Source: Natrinema sp031626495
GTDB lineage: Archaea; Halobacteriota; Halobacteria; Halobacteriales; Natrialbaceae
Reading direction: 5' to 3'
Length of the DNA stretch: 64,000 nucleotides
Assembly (NCBI RefSeq): GCF_031626495.1
Contig: NZ_JAMQOJ010000003.1
Location: 372,001-436,000 of the forward strand
A model generated the notes under the pieces. The model made no database searches and was not told where the DNA came from. It saw only the letters and a program-made list of their open reading frames with translations. Numbering within the stretch: the first letter of the stretch is position 1; every line of letters begins with the position of its first letter. The position numbers and the translations under genes are program-made. Of this stretch, positions 44,457 through 52,200 are shown one piece after another.

Positions 44457-45647
44457 ATGGAGACGACAGACGCGTTCGCCGGACTCGAGTGTGTCGACTG
44501 CGGGGCCACTGTCGACGCCGCCGAGTCCCACCGGTGCCCGGACTGTGGCGGGTCGCTCGATCCGACCTACGACTACGACGCGATCGACCTCGATCGCGAG
44601 ACGCTCGCCGACCGGCCGTTCGACTCGCAGTGGCGCTACGCCGAACTGCTCCCGTTTTCCCGCGAGTCGGCGGTGACGACGAGCGAGGGCGCGACACCGC
44701 TGGTCGACTGCCCCGATCTGGCCGACGAACTCGGCGTCGAGCGCGTCCTGATCAAAGACGACGGCCGGAATCCGACCGGCTCGAGCACGGACCGCGGCGC
44801 GTCGGTCGCCGTCACTGCCGCTGCCGAACACGGCGCGAGTGACGTCGCGCTCCCCTCGACGGGTAACGGCGGCCAGGCCGTCGCGGCCTATGCGGCCCGC
44901 GCGGGGCTGGACGCGCACGCGTACCTCCCCTCGCGCTCGGGTTTCACGAACAAGGCGATGGTCAACGTCCACGGCGGCGACATGAACGTGGTCGGCGGTC
45001 GCTTCGGCGACGCCGTCGGAGCCTTCGAGGAAGGCCTCGACGAGCACGACGACTGGTACTCGCTCCGGGCGTTCGACACCCCCTATCGCCACGAGGGCGC
45101 GAAGACGCTGTTTTACGAGATCGCCGAACAGCTCGAGTGGACCGTCCCCGACGCGATCTGTTATCCGACGGGTGCCGGCGTCGGGATCGTCGGCCTCGCG
45201 AAGGCCGCGGCCGAGTTCCGTGAACTGGGCCTGATCGACGAGTTGCCAGCTCTCTACGCCGCCCAGGCGTCGGGCTGTGCGCCGATCGTCGAAGCCCTCG
45301 AGGACGGCCGCGACGAACACGAACCGGTCGAGCGCCCCGACACGATCTGTGGCGAACTCGAGGTCCCGGATCCCGCGGCGAGCCGGCGCGTGCTCGAGGC
45401 GGTCCGCGATACCGACGGCGGCGGCGTCGCGACTGACGATCCAGACATTCTCGAGGCCGCCGTGCAGGTGGCCCAGGCGGCAGGGCTTGAAATGATTCCC
45501 AGTGCCGCGGCGGCGGCCAGCGGCGCGTGGGCGCTCGCCGAACAGAGTGCGTTCGACGGCGACGAGACGGTCGTCATCGTCAACATCGGATCGGGGAACA
45601 AGGAAGCCGACGTGCTGCGCAGCCACCTGATGGGGCAGGGCGTCTAG
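44457..45647 (+). CDS. Threonine-synthase-like PLP-fold protein lacking the Schiff-base lysine
   Basis: 396 residues from ATG 44457. The N-terminal zinc ribbon (CVDCG, CPDCGG) and the fold match threonine synthase: SEGATPLVDCPDLAD, STGNGGQAVAAYAARAGL, FTNKAMVNVHGG, PTGAGVGIVGLAKA and GSGNKEADVL. In the PLP site the usual PTGSFKDRG is PTGSSTDRG, so Lys is Thr at residue 111 (44787-44789, ACG). The protein is otherwise full length and codon-biased, so it is probably functional with a changed role, perhaps non-catalytic. It should not be called thrC without testing. Confidence 0.82.
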   Translation: METTDAFAGLECVDCGATVDAAESHRCPDCGGSLDPTYDYDAIDLDRETLADRPFDSQWRYAELLPFSRESAVTTSEGATPLVDCPDLADELGVERVLIKDDGRNPTGSSTDRGASVAVTAAAEHGASDVALPSTGNGGQAVAAYAARAGLDAHAYLPSRSGFTNKAMVNVHGGDMNVVGGRFGDAVGAFEEGLDEHDDWYSLRAFDTPYRHEGAKTLFYEIAEQLEWTVPDAICYPTGAGVGIVGLAKAAAEFRELGLIDELPALYAAQASGCAPIVEALEDGRDEHEPVERPDTICGELEVPDPAASRRVLEAVRDTDGGGVATDDPDILEAAVQVAQAAGLEMIPSAAAAASGAWALAEQSAFDGDETVVIVNIGSGNKEADVLRSHLMGQGV

Positions 45648-45792
45648 TTCGGTCGCCGCAGTGAATCTGCAGTCGGTGGTACCCCTCAGTATGGCGGGAG
45701 AAACCACTAGCAGCGGGCGTATTCGACGAAACGGCCGAACCGATTCACCGACAAGGTCTTGACTGCGAGACGAGTAGACGAAACGAGTACCA

Positions 45793-45966
45793 ATGTGTGA
45801 ACATTCACCAGAGTGTTCGAACGGGGCCACATGCCAGCTCGTCATCGAGAACGGGCAGACCGGGCTCGAGACCGCCGAGTACTACTGCAAGGCCCACCTC
45901 GTCCTGCGGATCTGGGAGCTCGAGGAAGACGGCGCGATGCGGCCTGTCAGCGCAGAACAGCTGTGA
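45793..45966 (+). CDS. Small Cys/His-rich (probable zinc-binding) protein
   Basis: 57 residues. The start MCEHSPECSNGATC supplies three cysteines and a His, and CKAH supplies the fourth Cys and a second His, a likely zinc site. The rest is a short helix (LVLRIWELEEDG). ATG 45793 has good codon bias through to TGA. Small haloarchaeal zinc proteins of this size are common and mostly unstudied. Confidence 0.65.
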   Translation: MCEHSPECSNGATCQLVIENGQTGLETAEYYCKAHLVLRIWELEEDGAMRPVSAEQL

Positions 45967-46186
45967 GCTGCGCTGGGAGTCACGAACGCGCGCCCGCCTC
46001 GAGGTCACAGACGCACCGTCGTGGGGGCCCGACCGGAGCCCGTGACCGGATCAGGACGAACACGGCTCGCCCCGCCGTGTCGTCCGCGAGACCGCCGATC
46101 GGTCGGTCCAGAACGGTTTCGACCGCGGATCCGCGAGACGGGCTCGTTCCGTAGCGTTTTTGCTGGTTGTCGGGAAACGACGCGGT

Positions 46187-46888
46187 ATGACTACCCCCTG
46201 GGAGGACTGGAATCACATCCTCAAGATCGATCCCGACAAGGAGTTACCCGAGGGTGTGACCTACGGTGATCTCTGTGCGACCGGCACCGACGCGATCGAA
46301 GTCGGCGGTACCATGGGCATCACCCAGGAGAACATGAGCGCCGTCATCGACGCCTGCGCCGAACACGACGTCGCCCTCTATCAGGAGCCGTCGAACCCCG
46401 AGGTCGTCCTCGAGGACGACGTGCTCGACGGCTATCTCATCCCGACCGTCTTCAACGCCGGCTCGCCGTTCTGGATCACCGAGGCCCACAAGGAGTGGGT
46501 GCGACTCGAGGGCGATCTCGACTGGGAGCGGACGACGACCGAGGCCTACATCGTCATGAATCCCGAGGCCGACGTGGCGGAGCTGACCGAGGCCAACTGC
46601 GATCTCGGCGCCGACGACGTCGCCGCCTACGCGACGGTCGCCGAGCACATGTTCGGTCAGGAGATCGTCTACGTCGAATACTCCGGCACGCTCGGCGACG
46701 AGGGCGTCGTCGAAGCGGCCGCCGAAGCGCTCGACGACTCGACGCTCTTCTACGGTGGCGGCATCCACGATTACGATTCCGCCTACACGATGGCGCAGTA
46801 CGCCGACGTTATCGTCGTCGGCGATCTCGCCCACGACGAAGGGATCGAGGCGGTCCGCGAGACCGTCGACGCTGCCAACGACGCGTAA
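46187..46888 (+). CDS. Geranylgeranylglyceryl phosphate synthase (type I)
   Basis: 233 residues from ATG 46187. Family marks are WNHILKIDPDK, TGTDAIEVGGTMGIT, LYQEPSN, VFNAGSPFWITEAHKEW, YVEYSGTLGD and FYGGGIHDYDSA for glycerol-1-phosphate binding. It joins G1P and GGPP in the first committed ether bond of archaeal membrane lipid. The in-frame ORF upstream to 46160 overlaps the promoter region and is not used. Confidence 0.92.
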   Translation: MTTPWEDWNHILKIDPDKELPEGVTYGDLCATGTDAIEVGGTMGITQENMSAVIDACAEHDVALYQEPSNPEVVLEDDVLDGYLIPTVFNAGSPFWITEAHKEWVRLEGDLDWERTTTEAYIVMNPEADVAELTEANCDLGADDVAAYATVAEHMFGQEIVYVEYSGTLGDEGVVEAAAEALDDSTLFYGGGIHDYDSAYTMAQYADVIVVGDLAHDEGIEAVRETVDAANDA

Positions 46889-46970
46889 CGAGGCCAGCGC
46901 GGCTCGCGATACGTTAGATCCGGTAACAGTGGCCTAAACTGTTTTGTCGCTCCGTATTGCACGACGCCTC

Positions 46971-47618
46971 ATGAGTCTCCTCGCTTCGTTCGAGGCGTCG
47001 TCGCCGGCGCTCGTCCTCGGGCCGACGCTCGAGGCGCTGCCCTCGGTCGACATCGCCATCGAACGTCAATACGCCCTCAACCCAGCGCGGCCGATCCTGT
47101 TCTGCTGGGTCCGCCATCGCGACCGCGAGCGAGTCGAGCACGCGCTCGCCACCGACGCGACGGTCGCGGACTTCGAGCGGATCGGCGGCGTCGACGGCCG
47201 TGACTGCTATCGACTGCAGCGAAGCGACACCGACGTCGTGGCGGCGTACCGGCGGTGGGTCGCCGCGGGCGGCGAACTCCTCGACTGTCGCGGCTCGGAC
47301 GGCCGCTGGGAGGTCGAGATGCGCTTTCCCGACAGAGCATCGTTCAGCGACTATCACGACTTTCTCGCGGACGAAGGCGTCACCCTCGAGCTACACCGGC
47401 TCTCCGACGGCGACGACCGCCGGCACGGATCCGAGTCGGCGTTGACCGACGCCCAGCGGGAGGCGCTCGTTCTGGCCCACGAGCGCGGGTTCTTCGAGGT
47501 TCCGCGAGAAACGGGGTTGAGCGAGGTCGCCGACCGACTCGGTATTTCGACGCAGGCCGTCAGCGAGCGCCTGCGGCGCGGACAGGCGCAGTTGATCGAA
47601 GCGCAGCTACTCGAGTGA
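46971..47618 (+). CDS. Bacterio-opsin-activator-type (HTH_10) regulator
   Basis: 215 residues from ATG 46971. The N-terminal about 140 residues are an alpha/beta sensor-like domain (VDIAIERQYALNP, FCWVRHRDRERVEHALA). The C-terminal HTH_10 has LTDAQREALVLAHERGFFEVPRETGLSEVADRLGISTQAVSERLRRGQAQLIEAQL, the standard family ending. It probably senses a ligand or partner and controls nearby or distant genes. No target is visible. Confidence 0.88.
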   Translation: MSLLASFEASSPALVLGPTLEALPSVDIAIERQYALNPARPILFCWVRHRDRERVEHALATDATVADFERIGGVDGRDCYRLQRSDTDVVAAYRRWVAAGGELLDCRGSDGRWEVEMRFPDRASFSDYHDFLADEGVTLELHRLSDGDDRRHGSESALTDAQREALVLAHERGFFEVPRETGLSEVADRLGISTQAVSERLRRGQAQLIEAQLLE

Positions 47619-47642
47619 GCGATACGCGACGCGACCGTGGCC

Positions 47643-48425
47643 TTACTCGAGAACGAGATCGCGCAGGCGGGGAAGGGCGTCGGTCACGTCTTCCCGGACC
47701 ACCACGTCGGCGGTATCGTCGTGGGGCGTCGACTCGAGGTTGACGATGCCCACCGTCGCGCCGGTCGACGCGGCCAGCCGCGGGAGCGAGGCGGCGGGTT
47801 CGACGACGAGCGAGGACCCGATCGCGAGGAAGGCGTCGCTCTCGCGTGCGAGTGTTCGCGCGCGTTGAATTACAGCGCCCGGGAGTTGCTCGCCGAAGAG
47901 CACGACGTCGGGTTTGAACACGCCGCCGCAGTCGCAGGTCGGCGGGAGTTCGCCCGCCGCCGCGCGCTCGAAGATCGGGTCGCCGCCTCGACGGTTCCCG
48001 CAGTCCGTACAGCGAACCCGCTGGGAGTTGCCGTGTAGCTCGAGAATCGCCGTCTCGTCCCCATCGCTGGCTCCGTCGTCCCGGGCCGAATCGACAGCGT
48101 CGCCGTGGAGACCGTCGGTGTTCTGCGTGAGGATCGCCTCGAGGTGGCCGTTCTCCCCCATCGCGGCCAGGGCCTCGTGGGCCGCGTTCGGTTCGTACTC
48201 CCCGTCGAACATCTCCCGCTGTAACTCGACGCGGTCGGTCCAGAAGCCCTCGGGGTCGCGCTGGAACCGGCCGTAGGCGAACTGTCCCTCGTCGAACCGC
48301 TCCCAGACGCCGTCGTCGCCCCGGAAGGTGGGGACGCCGGAGGGGGCCGAGATCCCCGCGCCGGTGAAAGCGACGACCGTGTCTGCACGCCGCACGTCGT
48401 CAGCGAATCGCTCGAGGTCGTCCAT
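47643..48425 (-). CDS. Sir2-family NAD-dependent protein deacylase
   Basis: 260 residues from ATG 48425. FTGAGISAPSGVPTFRG is the NAD site, TQNTDGLH the second NAD/substrate motif, the catalytic His is in LELHGNSQRVRC, the zinc set is CTDCG plus CDCGG, and KPDVVLFGEQLP and GSSLVVEPAASLP complete the fold. It removes acyl groups from protein lysines (such as Alba or metabolic enzymes) using NAD+. The ends are complete. Confidence 0.92.
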   Translation of the reverse strand: MDDLERFADDVRRADTVVAFTGAGISAPSGVPTFRGDDGVWERFDEGQFAYGRFQRDPEGFWTDRVELQREMFDGEYEPNAAHEALAAMGENGHLEAILTQNTDGLHGDAVDSARDDGASDGDETAILELHGNSQRVRCTDCGNRRGGDPIFERAAAGELPPTCDCGGVFKPDVVLFGEQLPGAVIQRARTLARESDAFLAIGSSLVVEPAASLPRLAASTGATVGIVNLESTPHDDTADVVVREDVTDALPRLRDLVLE

Positions 48426-48511
48426 GTTCCCCTGTTCGCGCCCGCCGGGCAAAACGATTAATCTCGCCGCGAACGACTGCGCTTAAGTTCCGCCTGCGTG
48501 AACCGGGAGGT

Positions 48512-49816
48512 ATGCAGGACAGAACCTACACTGCCGACGCCGAGCCGGGCGACGACGCGACCGTCGCCGGCTGGGTCCACGAGATCCGCGATCTCGGGGG
48601 CATCGCCTTCCTGATTCTCCGGGACACCACGGGCAAGATCCAGATCAAGTTCGAGAAAGACGAGATGGACGAGGACCTCGTCGAGACCGGTCTCGGCGTC
48701 TCTCGCGAGAGCGTCGTCGAAGTCACCGGCGCGGTCGAGGAGGAGCCGCGCGCGCCGACGGGCGTCGAGATCACGCCCGAATCCGTCGAGGTCATCGCGC
48801 CCGCCGACCCCGAACTGCCGCTCGACCCCTCGGGGAAGGTCGACGCCGATCTCTCGACGCGCCTGGACAACCGCACCCTCGACCTGCGCAAGCCGGACGT
48901 GCAGGCCGTCTTCGAGATCCGCTCGGAGATCCTGCGGGCGGTCCGCGAGCAGTTCCGCGAGTTCCGCTGTACGGAGATCAACACGCCGAAGATCGTCGCG
49001 ACCGGCACCGAGGGCGGCACCGAACTCTTCCCGATCACCTACTTCGGCGAGGAGGCGTTCATGAACCAGTCGCCCCAGCTGTTCAAGCAGCTCATCGCCG
49101 GCTCGAACGTCGAACGCGTCTTCGAGATCGGCCCGATCTTCCGCGCCGAGGAACACAACACGCCGCGGCACCTGAACGAGGCGACCTCGATCGACTTCGA
49201 GGGTGCCTTTTGCGACCAGAACGACGCGATGGACGTCGTCGAGGGCGTCGTCAAAGCCGCATACGACGCGGTGAGCGAGAACTGTCAGGAGGAACTCGAG
49301 GCGCTCGACCTCGAGGACGAGTTCACGGCCCCCGACGAGGACTTCCCGCGCATCAGCTACGAGGACGCCATCGAGCGCATCAACGCGACGGGCGAACTCG
49401 ACGAGCAACTCGTCTGGGGCGACGACCTCTCGACGGAAGCCGAGAAGGCCCTCGGCCAGGACGTCGGCGGCCACTACTTCATCACCGACTGGCCCAGCGA
49501 GATCAAGCCGTTCTACATCAAGGACCACGACGACGATCCGCAGCTATCGACCGGCTTCGACCTCATGCACCCGCGGATGGAGCTTGTCTCGGGCGGTCAG
49601 CGCGAGCACCGCCACGAGAAGCTCATCGAGGGCTTCGAACAGCAGGGCCTGGACCCCGACCAGTTCGAGTACTACACGAAGATGTTCAAGTACGGCATGC
49701 CGCCCCACGCCGGCTTCGGTCTCGGCGGCGAACGCCTGATCATGACGATCCTCGGGCTGGACAACATCCGGGAGGCCGTTCTCTTCCCGCGAGACCGCCA
49801 GAGATTGAGCCCATAG
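48512..49816 (+). CDS. aspS: Aspartyl-tRNA synthetase, archaeal type, probably non-discriminating
   Basis: 434 residues. The anticodon-binding OB fold (1-105) is followed by the class II core: motif 2 FRAEEHNTPRHLNEATSID, then GHYFITDWP, and motif 3 GFGLGGERLIM. In the OB fold, His 23 (AGWVHEI) and Pro 82 (PRAPTG) stand where discriminating archaeal AspRS has Trp and Lys. That pattern is linked with charging both tRNA-Asp and tRNA-Asn. It implies a tRNA amidotransferase elsewhere in the genome. Confidence 0.93.
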   Translation: MQDRTYTADAEPGDDATVAGWVHEIRDLGGIAFLILRDTTGKIQIKFEKDEMDEDLVETGLGVSRESVVEVTGAVEEEPRAPTGVEITPESVEVIAPADPELPLDPSGKVDADLSTRLDNRTLDLRKPDVQAVFEIRSEILRAVREQFREFRCTEINTPKIVATGTEGGTELFPITYFGEEAFMNQSPQLFKQLIAGSNVERVFEIGPIFRAEEHNTPRHLNEATSIDFEGAFCDQNDAMDVVEGVVKAAYDAVSENCQEELEALDLEDEFTAPDEDFPRISYEDAIERINATGELDEQLVWGDDLSTEAEKALGQDVGGHYFITDWPSEIKPFYIKDHDDDPQLSTGFDLMHPRMELVSGGQREHRHEKLIEGFEQQGLDPDQFEYYTKMFKYGMPPHAGFGLGGERLIMTILGLDNIREAVLFPRDRQRLSP

Positions 49817-49890
49817 GGCGAAATCTCTGAGAGCCAGCGAGACGTCTCGTTCGACTCGAGAAACGATTTCGTTCTTCCGTTCGCGACCGC

Positions 49891-50760
49891 TCAGAACCAG
49901 TCGAACCAGCCGCCGTCACCGCTGTCACCATCGCTGGTACAGGAGCCGCTGTTGATGGCCGCGGCGAGGTCGGCGCAGACCGTCGCGTCACCGAGGTACT
50001 CGAGGTGACCGCCGACGGTGCCGGTCACGTCGACGTCGGTGTAGTTCGAGGCAGGGTCGCAGCCGGCCCCTTCCGTGCCCAGCGCGGTGTCACCGAAGCC
50101 GCCGTACGCACTGCCGACCGTCGAGTCGTTCTGGGAGTAGTAGTTGCGGACCTGGCAGGCGTTGCTCAGCCCGGGGTTCCACGGATCGCCGCAGATCTCC
50201 GAGCCGTCGGCGGCCGTCCCGAGGCCAGCGACGGTCTCGATCTCGTAGCCGCTCGAGAGTTTCGTCGCGGTCCAGTAGACACAGCGGCCGCCCAGCGAGT
50301 GGCCGACGAGGCGGACGCTGCCGCCGCCGTTGTCGTAGAAGTCCTCGATGAGGCCGGCGACGACGTCCCCGACGTTCTCCGTGTCGCCCTCAGCCCCGTA
50401 GTAGTTGAAGTTCGTCGCGGGCCACTCGATGGCGACGGTCCGATCGGGCGAGTAGCCGCCGGACTCGAGGGAGCCGAGCACGTCGGCGGCCTGACTCGAG
50501 ACGGTGGTGTCGCCGAACCAGCCGTGGATGAAGATCAGCAGTTCGTCGGTGAGGGGGAGGCTTCCGTCGGCGCTCCAGCCGAACCAGCCGTCTTCGACGT
50601 TGATGACCTCTGGACCGCCGAACTGGGCAGAGGCCGATCCGGCCGCAGCCAGCCCCGTCCCGCCGACGATCGTCGTGCCAGTCGCTTTCATGAACGTTCG
50701 CCGATCGATTGTCGATCCGTCCGCCGCCGGTTCGTCTGTGTACGAGTCGTTGTCTGGCAT
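49891..50760 (-). CDS. Tat-exported lipase-like alpha/beta hydrolase
   Basis: 289 residues. A long N-region ends in DRRTFMKATGTTIVGGTGLAAAGSASA (Tat, signal-peptidase I type, no lipobox Cys). The mature enzyme has IFIHGWFGD for the oxyanion hole, a GHSLGG nucleophile elbow with Ser, and six or seven Cys suitable for disulfides (ICGD, NACQV, GAGCD, TVCAD, GSCTS). The C-terminus is a GDSGDGGWFDWF tail. Likely a secreted esterase or lipase. Substrate unknown. Confidence 0.83.
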   Translation of the reverse strand: MPDNDSYTDEPAADGSTIDRRTFMKATGTTIVGGTGLAAAGSASAQFGGPEVINVEDGWFGWSADGSLPLTDELLIFIHGWFGDTTVSSQAADVLGSLESGGYSPDRTVAIEWPATNFNYYGAEGDTENVGDVVAGLIEDFYDNGGGSVRLVGHSLGGRCVYWTATKLSSGYEIETVAGLGTAADGSEICGDPWNPGLSNACQVRNYYSQNDSTVGSAYGGFGDTALGTEGAGCDPASNYTDVDVTGTVGGHLEYLGDATVCADLAAAINSGSCTSDGDSGDGGWFDWF

Positions 50761-51037
50761 GGTACATACTATCGGAGCACATGTCGTGGATTTACTTTTC
50801 CTCCCCTATATTGAGTATATTTAAGACCTATTATACTGGGTGGAAGTGGGAAAACATTCGATATACGTGTGGCTAGAATCGACAGAGCCAATCGTATGAT
50901 GTATCGGAGCTGGATAGGCGGTGGTGGGGCCGACGGACAGCGGCGCGCGATTCCCTTCGGTGTTCGCGGCCGGGTCCCGCTGGGGCTCGCGCGGGAATCT
51001 TCAACGTTATACCGTTCGGGCCGAAAGCGAGGGCGTA

Positions 51038-51871
51038 ATGCGCGACGAGGCGACGGCGTTCGTGCCCGGCCACATCACCGGCTTTTTCAGCACCCACCCG
51101 GACGAGGACCCGACGAAAGCCGGGTCTCGAGGAGCAGGATTGACGCTCACCGACGGCGTCGAGGTAACGGTCGAGCCCGCGGCTGGCGACGACTCGACCG
51201 TCGTCCTCGACGGGACGGAACTCGAAATCGATCCGGTAACGACCGTCCTCGAGACGCTGAACGCGACCGCGCGCGTCGAGGCCGAATCCGAGGTGCCCCT
51301 CGGTGCCGGCTTCGGCGTCTCGGGCGCGATGGTGCTCGGGACGGCGCTGGCCACCAACCGGGTGTTCGAACGGAAACTCTCGATGAACGAACTCGTGACG
51401 ATCGCTCACGGTGCCGAAGTACAGGCCGGAACGGGCCTCGGCGACGTAGTGGCACAGGCCCACGGCGGCGTCCCGATCCGTCTCGAGCCGGGCGGGCCAC
51501 AGGACAACAAGCTCGACGCGATTCCCTCGCGGGCGCGCGTGGAATACGTCTCGTTTGGTGAGCTTTCGACGGCCGACGTGCTTTCGGGCGACACCGACGA
51601 GCTGACGGCCGCAGGCAAGGAAGCGCTGGCCAGAGTCGTCGAGGAGCCGACGCTCCTCTCGTTTCTTTACGCGTCGCGGTTGTTCGCGCGCGACGCCGGC
51701 CTCTTGACCGACCGGGTTACGGAAACTATCGCCGAGGTCTCGGCGGCCGATGGTCAGGCGTCGATGGCTATGCTCGGTGAAACCGTCTTCGCGCTCGGGA
51801 CCGGATTGTCCGACGCGGGCTACGAGCCGTCGGTCTGTGCGACCCATCCGGCCGGTGCTGTCATGCGATAG
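51038..51871 (+). CDS. Pantoate kinase (archaeal CoA pathway)
   Basis: 277 residues from ATG 51038. GHMP-kinase fold: FVPGHITGFF (motif 1), PLGAGFGVSGAMVLGTALATNR (phosphate loop) and GAEVQAGTGLGDVVAQAHGGVPIR. Archaeal pantoate kinase phosphorylates pantoate before condensation with beta-alanine. Its partner, phosphopantothenate synthetase, lies at 56810 rather than next door. Start chosen by motif position and by the upstream TATA-like CGTTATACC. Confidence 0.88.
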   Translation: MRDEATAFVPGHITGFFSTHPDEDPTKAGSRGAGLTLTDGVEVTVEPAAGDDSTVVLDGTELEIDPVTTVLETLNATARVEAESEVPLGAGFGVSGAMVLGTALATNRVFERKLSMNELVTIAHGAEVQAGTGLGDVVAQAHGGVPIRLEPGGPQDNKLDAIPSRARVEYVSFGELSTADVLSGDTDELTAAGKEALARVVEEPTLLSFLYASRLFARDAGLLTDRVTETIAEVSAADGQASMAMLGETVFALGTGLSDAGYEPSVCATHPAGAVMR

Positions 51872-52200
51872 TTAAGTATCCCCGCGATCTATCAGCCGAT
51901 GTACCCGTCGGGCTGCCGAATCGCAAGCAAGCGTGGCGATGTAATTCTATTCGAACTCGGAAGGAGCGGACAAAACGGAGTTGATCCGCGGCCCACTGCA
52001 CACTATCACTCTTGAAAACGACTGATACAGGCCCAAGGACTTTCGATTTCGTCAAAATATTTGCGGCGGCGGCCGTTCCATAACGGGTCGAATGGATGCT
52101 CGATAGCGCCATTTGTATAGAAAATACTATATGACATTTTCCGTATCGATAGCCAGAACTTTATTATGATGCGTTCGAGTTATCCGGTCAAGATTTGACA
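51872..52200. other. AT-rich promoter region of the DUF1508-array gene
   Basis: The stretch is AT-rich for this genome and holds no gene. A dyad TATAG-AAAATA-CTATA lies at 52116-52131. TTTATTATGATG at about 52160-52172 is a candidate TATA region about 30 bp before the ATG at 52201. Confidence 0.4.
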
